The position numbers and the translations under genes are program-made. DNA of 64,000 bases from NCBI RefSeq assembly GCF_003073045.1, contig NC_037599.1, positions 20,650,555-20,714,554 on the forward strand, written 5' to 3'. The DNA is from Pomacea canaliculata (Eukaryota; Mollusca; Gastropoda; Architaenioglossa; Ampullariidae). Shown here one piece after another: positions 36,501 through 47,200 of this stretch (its first letter is position 1; the number at the start of each line of letters is the position of its first letter). Under the pieces are notes generated by a model. The model was not told the origin of the DNA, ran no database searches, and worked only from the letters and a program-made list of their open reading frames with translations.

Positions 36501-39500
36501 AAAAAAAAACTTTCCCTGATGTTGTGTAAACCAGTTTATATATTTTTGTTGTTGTTGTTCATACAGCTCACCTCAAATTACAAAACCATCGGTATGGATC
36601 ATCTATGAAAAAAAAATACAACGAAATTAAGCACACAAAAAAATTACACAATTTGTGCCTGCACATTCAAAATAGTCACTGTGTCAAAAATATACGATGG
36701 CCATGACAGTTGATAGTAAACAGTACATAACCATGAGCTGTTCTGGTCTGCATGTAAATATTACTTAACTATATACATTGACAGCATCTTCTCCTTGCTC
36801 TTAATCTAGCATCAAACGGAAATACATTAATCAGGAAAAGTAGAGGATTCAAATAACTATTTTTGAAACCTCTACTGAACAGGACATTCTTCATGAAAGT
36901 CGCTATAAAAATCCATGACAGAAGCTCAAGCCTAAAGTGTGCAACTGGTATTCCCCAAAAGTAGTAATGTCTAACAAAAGAAAGTTCTAGAAATAAAAGA
37001 CCAGAAAACTGATAACAAATTTTTCATCAAAGAGTGCTCAATGTGGCTCATGTAAAGAGATCATTCCAGAGCAGAAAATCAAGGTCAATGAGTGTTTCAT
37101 CCAAAAGTGTTTCTAATGTCTCCGACAGTTTGCTGTTACAAAGGCTAGATGGATACACAATATACAATGTTAAAATGACCTTGTGAAATGAACTGTTAAA
37201 ATGACTTTGTTTAAACACTCATAAATAATTATGTGACGTTGAAATTTAGCAAAGGTACCAAGCAGCACTGAACTCACAGAACACTCCTTTAACCTAATTA
37301 TGCATTAAGTATTTTTCATGAACAAGAATACTGTACTATGTTTCACAGTTAAGAATGAATAAATAAACAAATGAATAAACAAGAATGCAACAAAGTAACC
37401 TTAAAGTTATTGAATAAATCAACAAATAATTAAATCTAACATAGGCAAGAAGAAAAAGTCCAAGCTTTCAGTCTCTAAATCATACAATATCTGATCCTGC
37501 ACATAGCTAGCCAGAAAATGGATTAGGTCTGCAGAAGTCAGATTCTGCCCTTTATTGTCAACAGCAGTAAGTCCTTCAAGTGTCCTACCAATAATTACTC
37601 AAAGATATGGCTCTCTTGAAATGAAGTTGTTAAAGAAACTGGATGCAACCTGTGAAGCAATGTTGCTTTTAACAATTCTGAGGAAAAGTTAAAAATAAGA
37701 TGATCTTTTATAGTGGTAGACTGAGTGTCAATAAAATACATGAGATGCAAAAATATATTACTGACGTAAAAAAAGTAATAAAAAAGTAAAAAACGTATGA
37801 TGTGCAGAAATCAAAGCATTTTCACATGACTACAAAAGATGCATGCTGCAAAGGCTTTATTATAGCAAAACATGTACAAAACACCAGCCTCCTTGTTTAA
37901 ATTTAAAGGTGTGAAAATGTCTTCGATTATGAATTTAAAGCCCTTCTGATAGCCTTCTTGCCTACATCCACATATCTGTAAGTGTATTTTTTTTTTAACA
38001 AAATGGCTTTCTTACCTGGGGAAAATTATCTAAAGAACGTTGCCTTAGAGTTGCAAAAATATTTATGCTATATCCTCATTTGACTGAAAGCCTAAATTCT
38101 AAACATCAGTTATCTCCCATTGCTATCATTCTCTTCCTTTTGTTGTTCTTGCAAGGAATGCTAGGGAAAAAAGTGTATATATAATACATAGAGATATATA
38201 CAGTAATAAATCTGCTACTCATTGTGACAGGTTGAAAAACAAGCATAAACACCAGTCATATGCGACATACACTGAAACATCATTACAAAGAAAAAAATCA
38301 ATTAGGACTTTGAAAAATGAAGATGATCAGAAGGAATGTAGGCCTAAGCTGACTTTCACAAAAAAATGAGGTCCTTTTGCCCGTGAAGCATTTTCGTTAA
38401 AAGTGTTTCTGCAATGGTATGCTCCATGATCTCTAAAACATGCAACTGACCAATGGAGGGGGTGGAGACAAAGATGTGAATCAAAAGACAATCACATGGA
38501 ACATGGGCTCAGAATAACTGCCAACACACCAGACCAGTTACAGGTCACAAAACTTGTCAAGTCATTTCACTCACTACCTGACAGAAAAATATTTAATCAC
38601 CTATCATACTCTTTACAAAAAACAAAAAAATGTCACAATATTTCACCAAGGGTCAACCCTGCTGGCTAACCAGCTAAGAAATTCTTTTTAGAATCAGCTT
38701 GTTTAAAACTTTTGACTAACAGCACATGATACTATTTAACTTTTCACAATCACGTGAGCACAAAATAGGTTGTGCTTCACAATTTCTTGTTCATTTGCAA
38801 TGGTTTTCAATTTTACATACTCAAGTGAACAGTAAAGAGTTTTTGACAAGTCACCTCCTGGGAACTTTCTGCAATTTCAGCACATCACAACCATAACCTA
38901 ATCATCTTTGCAGAAAACGAAAGACAACTAGACAACCAGTATGTACTCTTAACCAAAAAAAAAAAAAAAGGCAAATTGTTTTTAATAAAGTAAATGGGCA
39001 AGTAAATTCTGGTAAGATCACTTATCCTAATTACAGGGGAAAAACTGAAGAAAACATGAAAATATTCATTGTAGAAAACTACAATAAGAAAATAAAAAAT
39101 AAAACAAGTGAAAATTGTTTTTCATCAATGTTAAATGAGATTCTGATTATCATAAAGTAACAAATACAAATTTTTGAGTCTTCAGTTTCTCCCTAAAATT
39201 CTAGCACCATCTGCAAAAGATTAATACCAAAAGAAAAACTGTACATTTTCCATGTTCCCAATAAGAAAATCACATTTTTTGGGAAAACCCTGTTGCTTAA
39301 ATTTGACATGTATTACGGGAAGTCTGTGTACACAGAAAAGGAGGATTGAGAGTGTTTATTTAAAAACAAATGGTAGAAAAAGTTAACTTGTTAAGACAAA
39401 AGAAGAAGCCCTCTTACTTAAGTTTTAAAAAAATCAAAGAAGAGAACGAAACCCTGTAACAAACTAAAAGCATTTCAATAAATAGCCCTACATCAGGTTA

Positions 39501-41794
39501 TGGGGTCTTGACTAGAAGAAGAAAAAGCACTGACAAAATAGGATGCACTTACAAAAAATCGCATCATCCATGCACAAAGAGCACCTCCATTGCTCACATT
39601 GGCAAACACATAGTGTCAACATGAATTGTTAGAAGAATTGACAGTCACTATACCCAGCAAGTTAAAACTCTTGCAGCTTTTAAATTTTGCCTAAATAGCT
39701 CTTTTTTAATAAAAGTACAACATAAAAGATGCTTTGTTTCACATCAAAACAAAGACCTGTTTAAGCTATTCTGGTTTTTTATCTCAAGATATGTCAGTGT
39801 GCCACAACAAACTACACCAATGTTTATTATTAGCTGAATTAATACTATTTTAGTAAATATACTATTTGCCAACTGTTCCCCCACCAAAAAAAAAAAAAAT
39901 CACTCAAAACCTCTCACTTCAGCATTTCAGAATGATAAAAGGCACATAACACACTGAAGCTTGTAGTTACTTTTGGCGAGGAAAGACCGACAGAACTGGT
40001 ACCTATGTCAAAGCACCAGTCGCTGAAAATCAAGCAGCATTGCTTCACAAAGGGTGATGAGGAAAGTTTGATTTTTTTCCATCCGTACACCTACTGCTCT
40101 GTGAAGATGCAAAAGCCTGGAATGTGAGACCAGTAGTAGGCTAATAAATGACTGCTAAGATTAAGATACTTTGTCCTGACACCAAGCTGAAGATGGGTGG
40201 TACAGAACAAGGAGAGGTCTACAATGGGGTTCATTACAAGTAATATATCTATTTGAAAAACACACAGATGATATCTGAAAGACTTAGGTACCAATGTTAA
40301 ATTCTCACCACAATTTTTCTCTTTTTATGTAATAGCTACAGTTTACATACACAGAGCTTAAATGACTAATACTTTTTAAAAGAATTTGATGATATTGTAA
40401 ATAACTTTTACTCATCATTTTTTTTATCACTTTTACAAGGGCATCTATGATAAAAGTTCCATCAAACTACATTCAGAGGAAAATTTTTCCCTGGTACCAA
40501 ATTTGAGAAATTGTGTACTCAAGAACCATGAAAATACACCATAAAAACATGCACAGGAGAGGGGTTTTGAAAAGCTTGGATGTCTTGTTTGTAAGAGCCA
40601 GTGTGCTTGTCTGTATTCTGTGCAAACTGAAGTTTTGTCAGTACAGCTACACAGTATCCTGATACTGATAGTAGCGAACTCAAAAGAATTTTGAACAGCC
40701 AACAGGTCAATGTAAGACAGTTCTCCCTTCGCATAAATTTGGATTATGAAAATTTGACTATATGCAAAAATTCTGAAAGAAATATGCATTCGAAATATTA
40801 TAAAAATTCTGTGTGCAAAGCAGATAATTTCATTTAACAAATCTGTTGATTACAGCAGTATAAATGTCTGCATTTTACCACATTTTATGACTTGATCAAA
40901 GGTGTTTAAAAATGTCTTTAATGTATAGTGTAAGTGAAGTGGATAGATAGAAGCAAATGTATGTAACATTTTATGTAAAAACTGCGTTACATAGATAAAA
41001 TCAATTTACGCAGAAGTGTGTGGAATGCTCCAAGCAAGAACTATCGGTAGGTTAAGAAATGAGGTCATCCCAAGTGAAAAAATAGGGGCAAAATGAAACA
41101 AGTAAAAAACAGAATGGCTAACTTGGCCTCTCCTCATATTTTCATCTTCACAAACTAAAAGGAAGGAAAAAATGAAACAGAAAAAAGAAGTTAAATTCTG
41201 AGGGGGTAAAAAGCACAAAAATAGCCAAACGCAAGAAATGCCCCTTATAGGAAATGATAAATCACACTGCCTCTATTTCATCAAGCATATTTTTCTCTCA
41301 TTTGTATTTATGTGTCTAAGTGAGCATCTGCTGAAAAATGCACTCAACATATATCTATGCAAGTTAATGTCCAGAATCGTTTCTGGGAGTAAACCCTAAG
41401 CTCCTATGATGCCTGATGTACAAAAAATACGAGGTAAGACTGCTTCAATGCAGAAACTTCCCTGTACAGGCCCCACTTTTAATCAGCATCAGTTTCTACT
41501 GTATTCTTACTATACTGGTCTCTTAACAGATGTTTATATGCAATCCTATATAACTATCCTAAAGTAAACAGTAATAAGACTTGAGTCTTCTTTTCATGAC
41601 TCCCTTTCCATGAAATCTGATGGTAAAATGCTTCAGAAACCTCACTCAAATCACACCAACTAAAGACCTAGGCGAAAGGACAGATTGTAATCTTATGCAG
41701 TTTTCATCCTCAACAGTCAATGGCCAATTTAAGTGAATTGCATTCCCATGTGGCAGTACATTCCTCTACCTGCTATTGATCAGCTAATGACCCA
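27540..41794. other. 14-kb non-coding gap between GLIS and TAX1BP3 (converging 3' ends)
   Basis: No exon-like frame with family similarity on either strand. To about 33 kb the + strand is T-rich; from there to TAX1BP3 it is A-rich. That fits long 3' UTRs transcribed from both sides. Poly-A runs occur at 36490 and 38955. Possible regulatory sequence cannot be separated from UTR by eye. Confidence 0.6.
32550..32555 (+). terminator. Candidate poly(A) signal for GLIS
   Basis: AATAAA followed by a GT/CT-rich stretch (tcagtgttgtgcctcttcct) within 60 bp, near the point where the + strand stops being T-rich. This would give a 3' UTR of about 5 kb. Another AATAAA at 31397-31402 is possible. Confidence 0.35.
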
Positions 41795-41989
41795 TCAGTA
41801 CTGCTGCTGATACTGGGGCTGCTGGTAGTGCTGTGGGGCATATGCCTGGAACTGTGTCTGTAGGTGGCCAGGCCCCTTCTGCAGCTGTGGCATTCCCTTG
41901 CGGTACACTAGCATTTTTAACACTGGCTTCTTGCGGATATTCTCTACTGCTTGCTTGTGAGTCACAACTGTGAAATCCTTGCCATTCAG
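41795..41989 (-). CDS. TAX1BP3: TAX1BP3 coding exon 4 with stop and Q/Y-rich tail
   Basis: Acceptor tatttccag, 64 codons and TGA (41797-41795). Encodes the end of the PDZ domain (NGKDFTVVTHKQA and a basic strand) followed by a Gln/Tyr/Pro-rich tail ending QYQQQY. Confidence 0.92.
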   Translation of the reverse strand: MNGKDFTVVTHKQAVENIRKKPVLKMLVYRKGMPQLQKGPGHLQTQFQAYAPQHYQQPQYQQQY

Positions 41990-43951
41990 CTGGAAATAAA
42001 AGTATTATTATAAAATCGGACACAAAAATTGTCTATCACTCACTCTCTCATACACACAAGCATGGGTGCATGAAAACACATGCAAACATATTCACACACG
42101 GAGGAAGGGAGGAAGAAAAAAAAAAAAACAGCAGAAAAAAAGAATACTGACAGACCAAAAATTGTAAAAGGCCAGAGCAAGAAAGCAGCTAAAAGATACA
42201 AACATATCAATATTTTATTGGAGGCTGGCTGCTGTCATTGATGACAATTATTCAAGTTCTTGTTTACTCCTTTAGCACCATAGCAGTGTCTGGTCTGTTT
42301 ATGACAATTGGTACATGCACATGTACAAGTACACACACTACCCACACACAGCCCTCATGTACCTGTAAGATTTTGTCATGGAGCTGAAGCCCACACCTTG
42401 CTGCTGGGCTCCCTTCATGATATAGGTCACATAGATACCCTGCAAAGAAATCAGGTCATGCAGATACCCTGTGAAAGAAGACATCACACAGATGCCTGTG
42501 ACAGAAGACATCACACAGATGCCCTGTGAGAAAATACAGGTCATGCAGATGCCATTCTAAAATAAACAGGTCACTGCTAAAGAATGGGAGATAGGAGTGT
42601 AATAGTCACAGACATCTGGGCATTCCTAACTGACTATAAACAATCATTAATACAAAGAAATCTGTTAATTCTTTATCATATGAATGACCATCTATATATA
42701 TGTGGCTTAAAAGCTGAATTTTCCTTGTATGGTGGGAAAGAATGGATTAGACCTTACCGAGGAAGGTCAAGGTACTCATCAGGCTAGATAAAAGTAACTG
42801 ATGAAGAAAGAATTCTAGGGTTACCAGCAATGTGTGCTCTTCACCTCCCTGCCTTGGTCCTTCCCTGCCATAAGCTTTAAATTCGACCTTTAAAACCTAT
42901 ACATTTGTAGACTATACCAAGTCGGTGACAAATGCCTAGACATCGGTGATCATTACAGGGTAACACTATTTTTGTTTTTACTCCTCAAAGTATACACAAA
43001 GCAAACAACTAACATGGGTTTACTTAATTACTATGATTCTATTTCATTATGATACTAAAACAGATCATATAAAAACAACAAAGTGAGCACCTTGTCTGGA
43101 TATCCCTGGGGGCTCTGGGAAGGGTCTTGATCAATACCTCCTCCAATGCGGAAACCACACCTGTAGCGCTGTTTTCCATCTGGTTCATATACTGGATTAC
43201 CTTGTATATCTATGTCTGGTTCTTTCTCTAGCACTATGGGAATCTGAAAGCACCATGTTGAGTCTGCACAGCCAATTTTTTTCAAATCAAATCTTTTTTA
43301 TTCTGGTATGAGACGAAGGTACCCTTAGCATATGAGCTCATCTGAATGAATATATGTTTAAAAGGTAATCAGCATGCATGCACTTACCTACCCACTCCTA
43401 ACCAAAAACAAAAAAGCAAATATCGCAAAAAACAAAGGAGGAAAACCTGACCAGAAGAAAATTTGAAGACCTGACAGTAGAGATCAAAGTCTAGTATGAA
43501 ACTCAAAGGCAGTTACTGTCTGATCCTGTCTATAAACATTAGAATAAGACAACGTTGCCCACATTACGCTTACCATTGCCATATTCGCATTACAATGTTC
43601 AATTCAGTTATTTCGGTAAATTTGCTGCTTTAAGATCGCGCATTTACAACACTGTAATGCTTTTCTAATGGCCTAAAATCGAGGGGTCAGGTCTACTGCA
43701 GATTAATTCTTATAGGGTGTGGACCTTGAGGTTTGGACTTGTCTCTTCCCGATGGTTAGCTATTAACTTTAGAGCGCATTAAAACTCTATATGGCTAATC
43801 ATTCAAAGCAGCTTAGTTGGCAAAAGTTTTAAAACCAAAACTTTCCATAAGAGTGCTTTGCATTCAATATAAATTGATTAATATCTATGCTGACAAGAAA
43901 ACCACTTACACTATAACATTCCAGCGGTTCGCCTGCTGTATGACCAGCCAT
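41795..43951 (-). CDS. TAX1BP3: Tax1-binding protein 3 (TIP-1) homologue, single PDZ protein, frameshifted as sequenced
   Basis: Four exons on the minus strand: 43951-43910, 43243-43091, 42439-42363 and 41989-41795. Vertebrate TIP-1 is a small cytosolic protein that is almost only a PDZ domain; it binds C-terminal motifs of partners such as beta-catenin and rhotekin and competes with larger scaffolds. Here the binding loop GFRIGGG (residues 44-50) is followed by the TIP-1 signature IDQDPSQ, and the helix-B histidine is in VVTHKQAVE (about His102). Exon 3 has 77 bases where 78 are needed: GIYVTYI is in one frame and EGSPAARCGLQLHDKILQ in the next. Otherwise all splice sites and phases agree, giving about 155 aa if the lost base is allowed for. 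A Gln/Tyr-rich tail of about 30 residues extends past the usual end. Sequencing error or recent loss of function are both possible. Confidence 0.88.
42363..42439 (-). CDS. TAX1BP3: TAX1BP3 coding exon 3, one base short
   Basis: Acceptor ttctttgcag and donor GTACAT. The exon is 77 bases. Its first seven codons read GIYVTYI, but the conserved remainder (EGSPAARCGLQLHDKILQ) is read only after a one-base shift near 42419. The orthologous segment is 26 codons, so one base is missing. Confidence 0.85.
42424..42572 (-). repeat. Tandem repeat array that includes the TAX1BP3 exon 3 acceptor
   Basis: Five units of 28-30 bp. On the minus strand each reads as a pyrimidine tract, CAG or ACAG, then GGYATCT and a short exon-like stretch. 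The unit nearest the gene contains the true acceptor and the first bases of exon 3. The others look like duplicated acceptors. Confidence 0.8.
43091..43243 (-). CDS. TAX1BP3: TAX1BP3 coding exon 2: PDZ carboxylate-binding loop
   Basis: Acceptor ctttcag and donor GTGCTC (weak beyond GT), 51 codons, phase 0. Contains CGFRIGGGIDQDPSQ, nearly identical to vertebrate TIP-1. Confidence 0.93.
43910..43951 (-). CDS. TAX1BP3: TAX1BP3 coding exon 1
   Basis: ATG at 43951 reading left, 14 codons, donor GTAAGT, phase 0. The assignment rests on the donor, the phase and the position next to the divergent NDC1 start; the N-terminal residues themselves are not conserved. Confidence 0.72.
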
Positions 43952-44203
43952 CTTGCTTATCGATACCGGAAGTGTGAATATTAGTGTCGTTGTTTAATGA
44001 TAATTTTTAATTTTCGTTTGGATCTTCTTTAAATATTTTAAATATATTACTGTTAAATATTCTATAATTATAGATAGATATCATTTTTAACATTTTTTTG
44101 CTAAACATAAACTCCGATCTCTAATTTTGTATGACCGAATGGCGCTGTCTTCGAAGTGATGGACAACTAATGCTTTCGATGAACTGTGTTTGTGGTCGCA
44201 GAG
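43952..44203. promoter_or_regulatory. Probable divergent promoter of TAX1BP3 and NDC1
   Basis: The 252 bp between the two ATG codons must hold both 5' UTRs and the core promoter elements if neither gene has an upstream non-coding exon. It is AT-rich in the middle, with no clear TATA box placed for either gene. This is inferred from geometry alone. Confidence 0.5.
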
Positions 44204-44236
44204 ATGGAGTCTGTTGTTTACTGGTATAGAAAAGAG
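44204..44236 (+). CDS. NDC1: NDC1 coding exon 1
   Basis: Eleven codons from ATG 44204 to donor GTGGAT, phase 0. The donor is weak after GT, so a slightly different first exon is possible. Confidence 0.65.
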
Positions 44237-47200
44237 GTGGATACAATTTTATAATGTTCTCAGGATAGTTACTGTATCAAGAGGGTCTTAGATGTTTGTT
44301 GTTTCTGTCATTTAGCTCGTCGAGAAAATGACTTTTTTTTCATACGATTTTGATCTTTTCCCCTGCAGATTCATTTCTGGCGAACTGCTGGAAGTCTTTT
44401 CTGGAGTGTCGTGTGCTTACTGCCTCTAACAACAGTGTATCTGTTCATATGCCATCTTAGTTTACTTCATCCTTGGCAAAGCATATCTGGTAAAACTCTT
44501 TTTCTCAATTTTATAAATTCTTTCTTGCTATGAGTCTTACTATAAAACCTTTAGGGTTAACTAGGAAAAAACTGAATTGTGAACCAGTAGGTTCGACGGT
44601 CACCGGCCATATGGACTTAGCTGGGGCAATTTGACTCAGGCTGTGGGACGATATGATCAGGGTGAAATGATAGGCCTAAGTAGCGAACTTTGTCAGCTGC
44701 TGTGTCTATCCAGTGTCATCCCCACCACCGACAACCAGTCCTGGCAGACCAGCTTAATCGTCAACTGGTTCAGTTAAAAAGATAAATGAATTTACTTAAG
44801 TTAAACTCCAGCATGATGTATTTGTAACCCATTGTGCCTTGGCCTGTCTTCTCTGTCACAGGGTTTGTGACAGATTTAGCATCGATTTTCTTCCCATTGG
44901 TATACTTGGTGCTGACAGCTGTCTTGCTGGGAGTGGCATATTCTGTTTCATACTCAGGTGAGAGAGAAGAGAGTACATTAGTTGTAGTAGTTATGAATAG
45001 TGACATTTCTTTTATACTGATGTTAAAGATCATCATGAAGAATAATTCTAATTCTAGCCTCTTTTTCAGAATTGTAAAAAGTTTCAAGCTGTTCTAAAGT
45101 AAAATTGTACCCATCATAAATTGTACTTAATGTTCTGTAGACTTTTTTCCCTGGGCGTGATTGAGGTAAGTTTGACCAAAATGATTGATTTATAATTGGT
45201 ACTTTTTTAATTAAGAATAATAATTTATTATAGAACATTTATGAGACTCGATCACCATCAGGTTTGTGTCATGTCTTTTAGATTGAACACAATTGTGATA
45301 TGAGTTTATTACAAGATTTTGTCCACCATTGCAGTAACTCCCAGGGTGCCAGAGACACGCCTACAGAATTACTTGTACCTCTTCAGATGGTCATGCTTGC
45401 CACACATCTTTGCCTGTGTCATGGGTGGAGCTTGTGTGGCATGGTGTTGCACACTATTTATAGGTCAACGCTTCTATGGCCTCACCATTCAGCAAGTTAC
45501 CCCAGAAAAGTAAGTACTTATGTGGGATTAATAAAATAATCATGTCATTAGTAATTGATTATGATCATCCCATAGACAGATCCATGAGACTCGATCACCA
45601 TCAGGTTTTTATTCTTTTTTAATTAAGAATAATAATTTATTATAGAACATTTATGAGACTCGATCACCATCAGGTTTGTGTCATGTCTTTTAGATTGAAC
45701 ACAATTGTGATATGAGTTTATGGATCTGCGAGTTGCTGTGAGCTCTGTCCTGTTGAAAATTATATCGCTTGTCAGGTGTAATAATAATAATAATGATGTG
45801 AGCTTTTATAGTGCAGTATCTCAGCCAAAACCAGTCTTTTCACGCATTACAAACACAAAAATACAAGACAGACAAAATTCCTGTGGTTTTGTTAAGGTAA
45901 TTGAAACACCAGTTCGTTCTGCTGGATGACATTCATAGATCAAGATGTCAGTGAAACAGATCTACATTCATTGGACTGGAGCGGAATAGATAAAAATCAA
46001 ACACATAGATCAGAGTGTCCAGGTGATCACAAAGAAGAAATTATGGTACAATGTTGAAATTCATGATCTATTTGGCTATGATGTAAAGTCTATCGCAGGG
46101 ACGTCTAGTAAAAATGAAGAAACTGTGATGATGTTAGCCAGAGAGAATTAACGGGGATATTAGAAGAGAAATAAATGTAAGCCACAAGCAAGTAAACAGT
46201 CAAACATAATGCCTGTGACATTAGGAAAAAGTGCAGATTGGTACAATAGGTACTACAAGCACAACAAATCCAAGAAGAAAACGAAAATGCGGAGAGCTGG
46301 CCCCCTCTAGCCTGTTAGGTAAAGGGATGCCACTCTCAATCAGTTTTGAAGTTGTGTAACAGTTTTGAAGTGTTACAAATGTCTTTACAAGGACTCAGAA
46401 ATATACAATTTGTTTGCAGTCTTTTGCACAGCTTCTTGGGAAGACTGGTGGTTAGGGTACAACTGTATGAGAAGATCACTGACTTTACGTCTGCTCAGAT
46501 ATGTGGTTGGAAAATTTCCCCTGCCCACCCAGAATAGGCACCAGACTTATCAGGGGAGGTAAAGACTATGGAAAGAGAGTGGGGCTTCACCTTCAATATG
46601 CCATGTCCTTGAAGTGATGAACCATTCATTTTTACTATGATCTCTGGGATGTGGGACCCTTTTGCCTTGACATTTTTATGCATCTTCTTAAATGATTATT
46701 ATTTACTATTGTATCTCATTCCTCTTCAGCAAATTTTCAGATGTTTCTATAATGATTGCTGACAGGGAGACACTGGTGATGAACGAGGCTCACCTGTTCC
46801 TTGTGATGTCAGGTGCTGCTACCGGCCTTCTTTACTATATCAATTTTCACATGCAGCAGCAGAATTACCTGGCCTTTCCAATACTGCAGGTGAGCATTTG
46901 GGAAGATGATCGGATTAATATGCTAGTGCTTTTTTTCCTTCAAGTGTTGAACAAGGGGGGAACTATTATTACTCAGTTTCCAACTTTTCTCAGAGATCAT
47001 AGAGAGAGTAGTTTTTACTTAGTTCTGGGCTTACCTACAAGAGCGCCAGCTTATCCCACATGCTCAGTCAGCTTATAGACCTTTTCACAGTACCAAAACT
47101 ACTTTAATTAAAGTGACCATTGACATATTATCTGGCCTTGACAGTCGTGATGTTTCTGCCGTAACTCTTCTGGATCTGTCTGCTGCATTTGACACCATCG

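Noticed and set aside
40445..40840. 131-codon open frame on -
   Set aside because: Composition is that of random AT-rich UTR; no motif.
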